Origin: Margaritifera margaritifera
Taxonomy: Eukaryota; Mollusca; Bivalvia; Unionida; Margaritiferidae
Length of the DNA: 64,000 nt
NCBI GenBank assembly: GCA_029931535.1
Contig: JAQPZY010001436.1
Location: 957,001 to 1,021,000 of the forward strand
Direction: 5' to 3'
The notes beneath the pieces were generated by a model. The model worked only from the letters and a program-made list of their open reading frames with translations. It had not been told where the DNA came from and made no database searches. Positions 45,655-58,258 of the stretch are shown here, one piece after another (the stretch's first letter is position 1; each line of letters opens with the position of its first letter). The position numbers were made by a program, and so were the translations under genes.

Positions 45655-46240
45655 TCATCTGAATATTTTAATTATGGCTTAAAGTGCAGTCAAAGCACTG
45701 ATATTTTAAATGCTACTTAATTATGAATTTTACAAAAATATTATATGCCATTTTTATTCAGACTGGATTATTTTAGCATATGTGGCATATAATTTAAAAA
45801 AATGATAAAGTCTATATTCTACTTACATGACATTTTTATGATTCAGAGAATGTTGTCACTGTAGTTTCATCCCCTTTATTTTAATTTTACCGGTTATAGC
45901 GGTTGGTATCTTGCACGTTTTATACAGTATAGCTGTACCGACTTAATTGTATACCTGCGCAAGCATCCACGTCACAACCATGCACCTTACGATGTACATT
46001 AGGCTGCATCATCTACTAAAATATCATTTCTTTAACATCGCACTCGCCGTTGCCGACTTTATTTTTCCAAATGTCAAAAGTTTGCGTTGACAGAACAAGG
46101 ATTGGTTTGATATTTGTAAGTATGAAGGGTTTAAATAATCCTCGGTTAGATTGTAACTGTGCCAGGTAAATTCTTTCGAAGACAGAAGGTGGGGTACGAT
46201 TTATAGTGTACCGGAGGCAGACTATAGTGGTAAGTATGGC
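45655..46240 (+). repeat. Right arm of the large inverted repeat
   Basis: Counterpart of 44335-44925 on the opposite strand. Contains ggttggtatcttgcacgttt near 45900-45920, tttaacatcgcactcg, gactttatttttcc, and ctttcgaagacagaaggtgg near 46170. Homology stops at agactatagtgg, where a tRNA-like block starts. The 89-codon minus frame at 46016-46285 has no motif. Confidence 0.85.
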
Positions 46241-46310
46241 CGCCTCGCATGCAGATGAACCTAGTTCAAACCCAACTATGTGCATATTTTCTCTTCAATT
46301 TTTTTTCTTT
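46226..46310 (+). mobile_element. tRNA-derived SINE-like head at the inverted-repeat edge
   Basis: A-box-like tggtaagtatggccgc at 46228-46243, B-box-like agttcaaaccc at 46263-46273 at normal internal-promoter distance, and T-runs (tttttttt) about 30 bp later that could end Pol III transcription. It does not fold as a complete tRNA. Either the large repeat is a SINE body or a SINE landed at its edge. Confidence 0.5.
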
Positions 46311-46568
46311 CTTTTTTATGTGTTTGTTTTACCTTGAATTGGGAAGGAAAATTTTGTTACTACTGATATTTTCTGTGTGAATATACACAAAACACAGCAG
46401 AAAATAAACGCTTAACCGCTGACATTATCGCGCGGGATACAGTAAGAAATCTGCTACTTCAATCTGATATACATATTGCTAGCCAATACGTTTGACCAAA
46501 AAAGAAAAAGAAAAATTGCTTGCTCTGAGTAAATAACAGAGCGATTACAATATCACGCCGTACCTTGA

Positions 46569-46594
46569 GGGGGAGGGGGTTAGGGAAGGGTGGG
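46569..46594. other. G-quadruplex candidate
   Basis: Five G-runs of 3-5 (ggggg a ggggg tta ggg aa ggg t ggg) with loops of 1-3 nt on the plus strand. Confidence 0.75.
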
Positions 46595-47497
46595 AAGAGC
46601 TCGTAAGTCTCAACTTACCGTTGCAAAGACTCAGTAAGCATTCGTTGCCCTTTTGCATTAGACCTCTTCAATCCTACGCCCTGCAGGGGTTTGTAAGAAC
46701 GCTTTGCTTTGGATCCCTGATACTGGAGTAAATGACTAAAATACATATACACGGTACTATATTAGAGTAAAGAAACAGAAGTGAATGAAATCAGCCTATC
46801 TAAAAGATCAGAAATAAACCTGTTAATACTATCACGGTCTTTTCATTTACAAAGATGGATTTATGATTGGAAATCATTCATGTGTGTTAATTGCTTAACC
46901 ACAAAAACTGTTTGTTACATTAGTGTTATGCACATTCTGGAATTGTCTAGGGAGCACTCTGTTTTTATAAATTGAGTATTTTTAATCTGTGCAACCCTAT
47001 TTATTCCGATTAAACATCACAAATTCCTGAATAACTATCTTAAGACTGGAAATATGGTCAAGAAAGACGGATGCCCCACCACAGTGCCTGCAAACTGACT
47101 TAAACGCAAAACATAATCAATGTGTGGCGGATGGACGGACTGACAATGGTAATACTATATGCCCTAAAATTGTCGTGGTGGGGAATACAAAGATAGAGCT
47201 TACATTTATTCGTACAAAACCATATCCATATGAATGCAGTCACGGAGGTGCTGCCATATTCTTGAGCCCTTTTTCTATGGATGGATTGCGTAATTTTGAA
47301 CAATTATAATCACAGAAGCTTCATTTTTCTTTTTGTGTACGCGGTTTAGAAGACAAATCATCTGGACCCATGAATTCAACATTAATGATATATTATCAAA
47401 TTAACCTATTAGTCTTGATTGATATGCATTTATAAATGCGTACGATATCGTTATTATCGTGCAATTCATTTCTTTGAAGGAACTAAAAATCTGATTA

Positions 47498-47501
<4 letters not shown>
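46595..47501. other. Unassigned stretch
   Basis: Open frames of 61-67 codons on both strands, none with a recognisable domain. Confidence 0.4.

Positions 47502-47546
<45 letters not shown>
47502..47546. repeat. (TA)n microsatellite
   Basis: About 22 TA units. Confidence 0.96.
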
Positions 47547-47547
<1 letters not shown>

Positions 47548-48622
47548 GTGTATATATAAATTCTGTATCATCATTATTTAATGAGTCTTACATACACGTT
47601 TTAGACACTTGTTAATTTATACAAGTTCAAAATATACAATGCCGTCGACATGTATTTCTTAGTCAAGGGAAACAGCAAATAGAAGTTAATGAAACGTCTT
47701 TGATAGTTACATCGATTGATTGTATGTTACCCAGACAATAATTTCAAATTCAAGAAGTATCTAATTCCGCTGAATCTCAGAAATGATCAAATTTACAGTC
47801 TCTTGTTTAATTAGACTAATATTCTTTCCTAATCAATTGAAATATCGTGATTTACTCTTTGGTTGGTTTTTCACGGTACCAGTTTATTGGTGATTTTTTT
47901 TCCGGAGCTTTGATTTCTTCCGGCTGGCGATTTATTTTACAATTTAATAAACGCCCATATTATGCAGCAGACAGTTTTCAATCTCTCTTCCTCAAGCTCG
48001 GAGGAAATAGACGCTTTACAGTAGACAAATACAACCTTTATTTAACGCATATTATTGTTTCATAACCGTAATATTTTGAGAATGAGCTATCCTTTATCTA
48101 GGGTATGCGTGTGTGAATCCTATACCGTAAATCCGACCCATTTTAAATGTTTGTTAAAAATGACATATTTGTCGGTGCTTAGTATTTGTGTAAGTTGATT
48201 TGATGATGTAAGAGTAGGTAGTTTCTTCACTATTAGATCACTGCATTTTGAAAATGTGTGCATGCATGCATATCTATCTTGCATCCTCGTATGCCAACAT
48301 ATTTATGGGGACACTAGAGTAAACGACTCTAGCACTCCACAAACACCTAAGCTGATGAAGATGTATTGTTGACGCGGATCGTAAATGGGTAGGAACACAA
48401 GAGCCGCTCCAAAATTTCGGATTTGCTAACAGTTTCCAATCTCACAATCAAATTCTTGTTAAAGTCATCAGACATGTCTAATATATTCCTCGATAACCTA
48501 TCCATATTACAAGATGGATACACAAAAAACTGACTTGCATTGCAATACATTCGGATATAGAAAAAGCTAAGCCCATTACCCGAAGCAGTCTCCTCAGATA
48601 AAAAGCTATGACTGCCAACAAC

Positions 48623-49330
48623 CATAACCCATTTTTAACATTGTAACAACACACCACCCAGATGTTCCAAATACAGGGCAAATTATCTGGTGACAATGGC
48701 ATATAATTGACTCCTAAAAGAGGTCTTTAAGAACAAGCTATGGTCGCTTACTGACGACCCAAAACTGTAAAACACCACATTGTGCGTGCGCAAATGCACT
48801 CGAACTATGATACGGAATCAGGAACATACATATGTACAAACAGACGTTATCTAATCTGTAAGCAAACCACTACCTTCAAGAGTTAATCAACAGAAGCTGC
48901 TTACACTATCAATCAAAGGATGTGTCAGAAAAAGTGTCATTTATGTACTGACGTGCAACATTTGTGCAATCCAATATGTTGCCGAGACAACTGACTTTAT
49001 AAAAAGAATTATCAATCACAAAATCCATATCAGAAACAAGATCAACCATTTTAGCTCAGTTGGACACTCTGTAAAGTCCCTCGAAATGCTGCCCTATTCC
49101 TAATTCAGAATAGTTTAGCTTTTCTGTACCAAAATATGAATAGTTACGGTTCTACTCATGTCACTCTAAGTGCGTGTGTGTCTTTGTGTATGTTCTTTAT
49201 AGTCAACTGAGGAAGACATTATTTTAGGTTAAAACGTAGAGAACTTTGTTTTTCTCCCCTGTGCCGTTTTCCATCTTTTGTGTCATTATATATTATTTGT
49301 GTTGTTGGTTTGCATTCCTGTTGTTTCAAC
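48623..49330 (+). mobile_element. Penelope-like element relic with GIY-YIG endonuclease fragment
   Basis: The clear part is 48921-49103: CVRKSVIYVLTCNICAIQYV, AETTDFIKRIINHK and NKINHFSSVGHS, ending in TAA. The Y-VLTC--C--QYV-ET pattern, a following arginine and NH is the GIY-YIG nuclease core as found at the C-terminus of Penelope-like elements; the usual G of VGET is A here. Upstream, shifted frames give HNPFL, NIVTTHHPDVPNTGQIIW and QWHIIDS (48623-48710), the linker type seen between RT and nuclease. Downstream, caactgaggaagac and ttaaaacgtagagaacttt (49205-49240) are typical of the element's 3' end. RT itself not found. Dead. Confidence 0.7.
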
Positions 49331-49383
49331 TTCTCAGGAATCCGACGCCTATTAGAGCCTATTTGGATGGCTATGTGGGTGTC

Positions 49384-49497
<114 letters not shown>

Positions 49498-49794
49498 GAA
49501 CTTAATTTATCTATGTCTCAAGCTATCTGGCTATCTCTCTATCTATGCATATCAGTTAATCATCAAATCAAACGATCAGTCAATCAGTCTATCTAAGCGA
49601 TCGACCATTGAATTTTCGTCGTGAGGGTGGATGTGAGTGGGAAGGGACCTGGATTTTCTTTATAAAACTTTCCCGCCCCCAAATAGCTTGAAAAATATGC
49701 ATGCCTTGATTTTTAGAGGAAGAAGGAAAAAACAAAACTAATTATGTCCATTATATTATTTTTTAAAATTATCTTTAAAAAAACTATTAAAAAA

Positions 49795-49827
<33 letters not shown>

Positions 49828-49859
49828 TCTATCAAATACGAGCTCGACACTCTCATATG

Positions 49860-49954
<95 letters not shown>
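49795..49954. repeat. Two (TA)n tracts and a (GT)n tract
   Basis: TA at 49795-49822 and 49864-49902, then GT at 49910-49954 after acatatatgc. In reverse complement this is the (CA)-(TA) order seen at 44009 and 63051. Confidence 0.96.
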
Positions 49955-49956
<2 letters not shown>

Positions 49957-50732
49957 CTTCATAGGAAATATCGGAAAGTAACTTTTGTAATTGCAACAAT
50001 TGTAGGTATATATGGAAACAGTTGTTTTAAACATGCTTCGAAATACACAGCCGTAAGATTTATAAACAAATTAGAAGAAAAATGCAATGATGTATTATTA
50101 CAAGATGATTTAAGATTACTTTTTTTTGGTTACCCATGACTAAGAAGAATTATTATATTTTTTGCCGTTTAAACGGAAAATTATTTGATTTTATTAGTCC
50201 CATAATCACATGAAAATATTGTATTCTATATACAAACAGCTTAAATTATTAGGAAACTCAATCTTTATTCTTGTATAGTTTCCTTTTATATCGCCGATGC
50301 TGCATAATTGGCTTCAAATTCAATTTATTAAAAATGTAAAGTTTTTTTACTTGATTACCGTAACTGCACGTTCGCCACTAATAAATTTCAAATGAATAAT
50401 GTTCTGTTAAAGTGGCACACGGTGGAAAACATTAATCTCCATGGAACGGAATTAATTCGATTCTCGAAGACGAACAAATCCGGAAACCTTATCATTTAGA
50501 GAAAAAAAAAAACATTCTTTCACCACAAAGAGGCTTTAACTATAAATCCATCTGTATTTACAAACAAGAAAAAAGCGGTTAAACAGATTTTCTACAAAAG
50601 TTCACACAAAGAGCAATAACATTTGGATAGCAAAATTAATGCATTTTGGAAGTAAATCTAATAAGAAATCATTACAAAGCAATGTATGCCTATGAACTGA
50701 AAATAAATCATGCAGATATTTGCAAGAGATTT
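49955..50732. other. Unassigned AT-rich stretch
   Basis: Nothing recognised on either strand. Confidence 0.4.
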
Positions 50733-50842
50733 GGTTTGTTTATTTAGAAGGTAGACATGTTAAAGCTTTGACATGTATGAATGATAGGTTTGTTTATTTA
50801 GAGGGTAGACATGTTAAGGCTTTGATATGTGTGAATGATAGA
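50733..50842. repeat. 54-bp tandem duplication, 2 copies
   Basis: ggtttgtttatttaga(a/g)ggt then agacatgttaa(a/g)gctttga, twice; only a few differences. Confidence 0.93.
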
Positions 50843-51665
50843 TTGATAGATCTTATTCATATGTAACTTGCGCTGAATTACAGTCAAAAAAAGTCTAGCG
50901 ACCACACGCGGCAAACCAACTGTTCACAGCAACTACAGTTTGCGGCACCCTCTAAGTGTCCTATATAGTTACCTGTATATAGGGACCATCTGCCCGACGC
51001 GGCTAACGACCGCTAATTTTGGACACCATTCCATATAATGTACAGCGTATAGCGACCGGCAGACATAAAGGTTTCTTTTGTTTTAGTTTGGTTTATGTAT
51101 GTATCATGTATCTTCCAAGTATAAACCTTTCTGGCTACCCTGCACTCCATCTTCCAAACTATCTACATGACGCTTATCTGTATGTAATAGATCACCTGTG
51201 TATAAAGACCAGTTTCCGCTCTTACTCTGAGTAGTCGTTATGCAGGTTTGATTGGACTTCTATTTATACCGAGACGATACAGCATTAGTTCATAGCACAT
51301 AAAAAAAAAAAAAAAATTATGACGAGAAAGCATAGTATTTATAGGAAGATGGGTGAAGAGCTGAAACTTCTTGACGCGCCTTAACCAGGATGATACCGAT
51401 TCTTAGTGTTCGGATATGATGCAATGTGTTTGCAAATGACTCCATGATCATTTGTCTCAAAGTAGGTGAAACAGATCATGGAAGACGCATGTCTCCAAGA
51501 AAACAATTTGTTTTCCAGGTTTTTGAGAGCAGAGCTCGGTCCTTATTTTCCAATACGTCATACTATACATATTTTTAAAAAGTCGATATCACATTTTTGA
51601 TCAGTTAATCATTCCGTACTTGTATTATATCTTAAAGTCAATGCTTACTTCAATATTTAATAGCT

Positions 51666-52417
51666 TGTTACGACTCTATGGTCTAAGAAAAATGTAACAG
51701 AAAGAAAGTGAAACCAACAAATCAAGTAAAAAAATCAACAAGCAATTTATTACTAGATAATTAAAATGAAAAATCAAAAGGTCACTTACAGTAATGTGTT
51801 TTGAAATCCTAATAATCCAATAAGAATGATTGTTCTAATCACAAGTCCTAAATATAGAATGTTCCGAATTCACGGCTGTGTCCTTGAATGTTATGATGTA
51901 CTAATGGTCTCCAAAGTCCTGATGTACTAGAAATCTTGATGTGCTGATGTCAAAATGAAGTATTCCAAAATCTCTGAATAAGTTCAGTTAAATTCCAAAA
52001 TCATTAATTAAAAATCCAAAATCCAAAAGTTTATGAGCACTGTTATAATCCAATGAATATTTAAAATAATTCCTCTCTTAGAATTTGGAATGAATTTTCA
52101 CAACTGTAATAGCTCTTTACAAGACTGATGGTAATGTCAAAACTGAATAAATGTCCACCAAACATGGCATATATAAAGATTGGTCACATGACAGAATGTT
52201 CTAGAACATGTGTCATCTTAATGGAATTTAACTTGTAAACAAAATTCAACCTAGACCTTCAAATTGAGAAAACATATTGATCAAAACAACCTAATTCAAG
52301 GACACTAGTTAAACATGTTTTTCCTGATAACATTAAGATTTAAGCAAATATTAAAGTGAAGAAACATTTATAATTTCCTAAAATATTTATAATATTATAT
52401 AAACATCATACATAACA
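51666..52417 (-). mobile_element. Solo LTR of an LTR retrotransposon (752 bp)
   Basis: The plus strand begins tgttac at 51666 and ends gtaaca-like (cataaca) at 52417, giving TGTTA...TAACA ends. The same four bases, agct, flank both sides (51662-51665 and 52418-52421), a target duplication of the usual size. In minus orientation a TATA box (ctttatatatgcc, 52166-52178) lies about 240 bp in. An AATAAA signal (51746-51751) lies near the 3' end, and a perfect donor-like actgtaagt lies near 51785-51793. These place U3 at 52417 to about 52140, with R/U5 beyond. No second LTR, primer site or gag/pol lies adjacent, so it is a solo LTR from recombination. Intact ends and duplication suggest a young insertion. 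Clade cannot be told from an LTR alone. Confidence 0.85.
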
Positions 52418-52789
52418 AGCTGAAATCTCCGAGTTCATGATACCCACGTGGATTTGGTGTGCGGAGTTAACCTGACTAAAAACGGAATAAATGACGAGTC
52501 AAACGAACGACTGAAACAATAAACTAATAAAACCTACACAAACTTGCGGTTGTGATTATTCAACGCCTACATATTTTGGATCCTGTTGTTGCTATTTCGT
52601 CATTTTGTAAGTAATGATGAATCACAGTCATACATTAACAAAGCCAGTATTCTGTCCGATTAATGCTATCTCCTAGAAGTTCTACTGCGATAGAGGTTTG
52701 ATGTGAATGATTATTGGGAAATTACGCGGATGCACGAGTCTATAAGCGTCAAACCATGCTTTTATCTCACCCCAGTACATGTCAATCAT

Positions 52790-52880
52790 GCGGATTTAAT
52801 GTGATCTTTTTCAACTGATTAAGCATTACATGAATGAAGCAACACGCAAATGCTGCTGATTCTCGAATGCCTCATTATTG
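52790..52880. repeat. Dispersed repeat R3, copy 3
   Basis: aatgtgatctttttcaactg, attaagcatta, then gctgattctcgaatg; same orientation as the other copies. Confidence 0.55.
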
Positions 52881-52898
52881 AGAACCGTACGTGTCATC

Positions 52899-52936
52899 GT
52901 TTTTTTTTTTTTTTTTTGGGGGGGGGAGGGGAGGTT
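52899..52936. repeat. T(n)-G(n) homopolymer junction
   Basis: About 19 T followed by 9 G and gaggggagg. Confidence 0.92.
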
Positions 52937-54364
52937 GAGAGGTGTTTTTAAAGGAAATTATTAAACATTACTAGCTGAATCGAAGAATTTTGAAAATTGT
53001 GCATTATCTGCCATAACAGACCTGCATCAAATGGGTTGGAATTTATGTTAAGCTTGATCGATTAAACCCTGCTTATCGATAAGAATTTTAGGTTGAAATG
53101 TATTGAAAAGCATAATTTGTTTTTTTTTAAAACATATCGTATATATTATAGTATGTGTTAATACATTCACTGTCTACATATCATTGTGCACAATGCAAAG
53201 TTTATTTCGGGGTTGATTATGTTTTTGACCATTTGATCTTAATCTGCAGTTGTTTGTTTTAAGTCTACAAGTGGTTACATTCAGTTAGCAAAGGAAATAT
53301 ATTATTACATCATATAACTGATAGTTAGAGTTGATGTTCAGATTGAAGAATTACAGACTAAATTGAACATGACTAGAACAAACGTTATGTTATCGCGATA
53401 GAAGAGGTAAATCTACTTGTGTCAGCGTGTATTCTCTCGATTGTTTCATTGTCGTTTGTGGCATACTGGTGGCATACTGGATTGATTCATTAGTTTTAAA
53501 TCACTAGCGGTTTAAATCACCCAGTGACTTAACGTTTGTTAGCCCTACCCTGACTGGCAATAAAACTAAAATAGCATAATAATCACAAAACAATTCTGAA
53601 AGCTTTCAAGCTGATTTGAGTTGAAATATAGGTACGAACTGTGGCATAGCAGATTCAAAAATGGTATTCTTTGTTATCGTCATTTTCTGTTGCATCTATC
53701 ACAACCAGTTGTGCATACAAAAGAAACAGCCAATAACAAGGATTACTCACATGCGTTAATAGTAATCATGTGATCACAGTTGGTAAATTAGTAGCATCCA
53801 ATCACATCTTGTCCCTACGCATTTTGATGTATTGAGTGACAATTGCGTGGGAATTCATCGAAATTGCACATGTGTGTATTATTCCAGCTTAAAGCAAAAA
53901 TTAAATAACATCTCAACAGATTCTGGAAAACTGTATAGGAATTATGGCCACGAATAATTAAAATACTGAGTTTGATTACGATCGTCTGGAATTTTTTTTT
54001 TAAAATAAGGACAATTCAATTTTATGACCAGTCAAGGGACAGCGAAAAAACAGACTATACTTGTTGGCTTCTAAAAGTACGAAAAATAATACCCCTCTAA
54101 TACACGCTGTAGAAATTGTAGAAATCTTAAAAGAAAAATGTCAGTTGTGAAGTATTTTCTCTTTTCTCAAATATTAGATTGCTTCTGAACTATAATTTGA
54201 TAAAAAAGCAACATTTATTTCAACCAATAAAATGAATTTCACTGTCACATTAATTTATGTACGTCTCTAATAGACAGGTACTAAGCATATCTTTCAGTTT
54301 ACTTGGAAGAACATGTAAAAAGTCTTAAAACTCAATTCTTTTTGGGAGTCATTCACAAAGCAGC
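52937..54364. other. Unassigned AT-rich stretch
   Basis: Only a micro-duplication (ggcatactggt twice, 53460-53481) noted. Confidence 0.4.
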
Positions 54365-54450
54365 ACGTATGATTTACTAATATAGCTAATTAACTACTGC
54401 GCTAATGACATGCAGTCTAATTTCCCAGCAATGACAATACTGCTATATAC
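54365..54450. repeat. Dispersed repeat R5 segment
   Basis: taactactgcgctaatgaca followed by gtctaatttc matches 37865-37895 (cactactgcgctaacgatta, ctccaatttc). Confidence 0.5.
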
Positions 54451-55954
54451 GCAGCATGAAGGACCCTGTTAAGCGCTTTATTGTGATTTTTGCTGATCAT
54501 TTCTGATTTAGTGATGATTGACGATGTAAAATGACGCACTTGTGAAGCCCAAATTACGTTATATAGAATTTAAATGTAGCATTCTTGCTTCAGACTGAGG
54601 AAAAGAACGAAGACTATAAATACCGTATATAATTTGGGGGCTCGAATGCTTTGCGGTTTTAATTTGAAAAGATGTATTTTTAATATCTAAGATTCAGTTT
54701 TTGCAATCTCGGTTAAATTAAAATAATTTTCTAATATAAATCTATTATTGATTTGCGAGTTCAATTTTTTGGTCACATTCACACCGCAAAAGAAAGCGAA
54801 AATTAGACAACTTCAAACATTACCAGTTTAACGGTATATTTTATATTTTATCCACGTGTTTCTCTATGAAAAAAACAACAACCTTTTACACGGTAGTTCA
54901 TTGGAGACAGCTCCAGTACGTCGCTAATATTTTAAGAAAGATGATTTCTTTCTATAAGCAACTAAATTTTGTATGGCTAATCAAAAGCTGTAAATATCAC
55001 GCAGACATTGTGCTATTAATTTTCTGTCGAAATAAATGAATAAAGACGCATCACTTCTTTCATTTTCAATGTGTGTTCTTCACGATTTGAATTGTCTGAT
55101 GGACTGGCTAATAGCTTGGGGATGTGCGGAAGAATCTTTATTCACTCCTAGAGATGCATTTGAGCCTTAAATAGTTGAAATCTTGACGAGCAGACCGAAT
55201 GCTTTGAATATTCGATACATAATCCTGTCAGCTTCACTTCACATGGCAATATTCTAAATCTCAGTTACGTTCAAGTGTTAATCGATATCCAAGTCATTCT
55301 AATGCTCAGGGAAAATACGTAAAGGCATGTCATACCTCATGCATAATAGAAAAGAATAATATGAACCTCTGTAAAATATTGTCTGTCAAAAAAGATGAAA
55401 CATGACTAATACTTGGATGAGCCTTTTAAGTTCAAACAAAAAGAAATAGTTTTGGAAATATATTGGTCGAAAAGTTGTGAAGGTATTTTTAATATTATAT
55501 ATTGGGTTGGTTGTTCATTCAGACATAGATCTGGTAAAGTAACATGGAAGGAATGACCAGATAATCTAAGCATGCTTATCAAAATGGTTGATATCCTTCC
55601 TCAAGTTGCTTTACCTGTTTTTCACCCTTCATGTCTTTCTTTTTCATGCTCGTTTTATCTTCTATTCAATGTACGCTGGGGACTAGGAAGGCGTAAATGA
55701 AGGAAGGGTGATGGATACTGGATCAGTGACGATTTTGAAATTCAGCTTGAGCAATGGTTCAGTAAATTGGGGGACTTTAAAATTAATTTAACAATCGATT
55801 CTTCATACAAAGAGATATGAGCTATTTTTAGCTTTCATTTGGAACGCGCGTTTACCCTTTTATTAAGTCAACTAGTAGCATCTCTGTGTACCATTATAAT
55901 CCAGACGTCCAACTAATGTTGAGGAATATGGAACCTGCATCAAGGGAAGTCCAA
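54451..55954. other. Unassigned AT-rich stretch
   Basis: No conserved frame longer than chance and no repeat partner in the window. Confidence 0.4.
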
Positions 55955-56365
55955 CAAATAATGTATTTTATTACATATCCATTTAATCTTACACGGTTGA
56001 TCTGGCGTTCGGTACAGATGTTCAGTCCATACTTCTGTATTGCACACCCAACTATTTAAGTGTTTTCAATGACTTCCGCATTGATATTCCTATATGCACT
56101 GAACTGAGCTTTAATAAATCCCAACTTGTTTCTAATTAAGTTCACTTAGTAAAGCGATACAATATTTGGAAAGCGTAAAAGAGGGTGTATGTAATAAATA
56201 TAAAACCACATTCGTGGTTTGTTCAGAGTCAGGGTAAAGAACTCTTCTTATATAGCGTATGAATACGTCCTGGTCTGACGGCCTCGACGTATCCGTACAC
56301 CATAGCAAACTCGATCTTTCCGCCGGGTCTGAACAAAACATATATCTAGTTTTTGTGTATTTATC
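55955..56365 (-). repeat. Dispersed hairpin repeat R1, copy 2 (full length)
   Basis: Reverse complement of 31035-31425 throughout. Here the hairpin is best preserved: the left arm, about 56205-56272 (gtttgttcagagtc ... agcgtatgaatacg), pairs imperfectly with about 56284-56345 (cgtatccgtacaccatag ... gtctgaacaaaac). The loop tctgacggcct carries the complement of the copy 1 loop. The 69-codon minus frame inside (56132-56341) has no motif. Confidence 0.85.
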
Positions 56366-56624
56366 GCTTCAGTTTCACCTTTGATGATTTGTTATATTAT
56401 GGACATTTGGATTTTATTGTGCACATATAATACACATACCATCTAGGATGAGTTATTTTGCACAAATATATTAAATCCATTCATAAAGCTATCACATGTA
56501 CACCATACAGAGCATTTTGTAACGGACTAGCCTGTATGTTTCCTTATAGAAATTACCATTTTCTAATTGTAAAAAGTCGTTTTTGCTGCAACACTTCGCC
56601 AGTTTTTATATTTGAAAATGTGCA

Positions 56625-57597
56625 CATAGACAACCGCATAGTCTGGACATGCTGTAAACTAGCACATTGACAACCACAGAGTCTGGACATGCTGTAAACT
56701 AGCACATAGACAACCACAGAGTCTGGACATGCTGTAAACTAGCACATAGACAACCACAGAATCTGGACATGCTGTAAACTAGCACATAGACAACCACAGA
56801 GTCTGGACATGCTGTAAACTAGCACATAGACAACCACAGAGTTTGGACATGCTGTAAACTCTGTGCACATAGACAACCACAGAGTCTGGACATGCTGTAA
56901 ACTAGCACATTGGCAACCACAGAGTCTGGACATGCTGTAAACTAGCACATAGACAACCACAGAGTCTGCACATGCTGTAAACTAGCACATAGACAACCAC
57001 AAAGTCTGCACATGCTGTAAACTAGCACATAGACAACCACAGAGTTTGGACATGCTGTAAACTCTGTGCACATAGACAACCACAGAGTCTGGACATGCTG
57101 TAAACTAGCACATTGGCAACCACAGAGTCTGGACATGCTGTAAACTAGCACATAGACAACCACAGAGTCTGCACATGCTGTAAACTAGCACATAGACAAC
57201 CACAGAGTCTGGGCATGCTGTAAACTAGCACATAGACAACCACAAAGTCTGCACATGCTGTAAACTAGCACATAGACAACCACAGAGTCTGGACATGTTG
57301 TAAACTAGCACATAGACAACCACAGAGTCTGGACATGCTGTAAACTATGTGCACATAGACAACCACAGAGTCTGGACATGCTGTAAACTATGTGCACATA
57401 GACAACCACATAGTCTGGACATGCTGTAAACTAGCACATAGACAACCACATAATCTGGACATGCTGTAAACTAGCACATAGACAACCACATAGTCTGGAC
57501 ATGCTGTAAACTATGTGCACATAGACAACCACAGAGTCTGGACATGCTGTAAACTAGCACACAGACAACCACAGAATCTGGACATGCTGTAAACATT
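56625..57597. repeat. 40-bp minisatellite, about 24 copies, with a 203-bp higher-order period
   Basis: Unit core acatagacaaccacagagtc followed by tggacatgctgtaaactagc. Some units are 43-44 bp through a junction variant (aaactctgtgc or aaactatgtgc instead of aaactagc). The block with gtttggacatgc then aaactctgtgc occurs at 56841 and 57044, 203 bp apart, and the flanking units match too. Cysteine/serine-rich minus frames here (73 codons, twice, offset by 203) are artefacts of the array. Confidence 0.95.
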
Positions 57598-58183
57598 CTG
57601 AAGAACTGAATATAATGTATATACTGTAATTCTGTCATTTTAAGTACTTCACTGAGTTCAGCAATCTGTCTTGCATAGAAAATGGAGGTGTCTCTTTTCC
57701 CATGGACAGTGTCATCATTGCTTGATGATAGTATAATAGATACATATCTCTTAACTTAATCGATAAAATCAAAACTTAAAAGAGAGTGCCAATATCTTAA
57801 AAGATATATTGTAGTAGAGTATTTTAGACAGAGTTTTGGCCATTATCAAAACTATAAAGAAATATTTAATTTAGAATCAAAGAAATTAAAGCAAAAGCTA
57901 TAAATATCACGTCTTGCAGACCCATAAATCTATGGTTGAAATCAGAGCAAGGAAACCCCAGTTGAAAATTATTTTTCGTCTTCTGTATACTTAATATTGG
58001 CATGTTTAAAAATAAAACGAAAAATCGTACTCGAAAAAAATCCAAAATCAGCTTCAGATGAATTATTTAGAAGACGATGTACCGTAAATACCGTCTATTT
58101 ACTCAGCATGTATCTCATTATTGTCAACTGAAACTAAGGTGAAGAATAAGTAATTTGGTTTGAACCCAGTAACGATGGCAAAG

Positions 58184-58186
<3 letters not shown>
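57598..58186. other. Unassigned stretch
   Basis: No feature recognised; ends at a purine microsatellite. Confidence 0.4.
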
Positions 58187-58253
<67 letters not shown>

Positions 58254-58258
58254 AGAGA
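58187..58258. repeat. (GA)n microsatellite
   Basis: About 30 pure GA units, then gggagggagaga. Confidence 0.98.
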
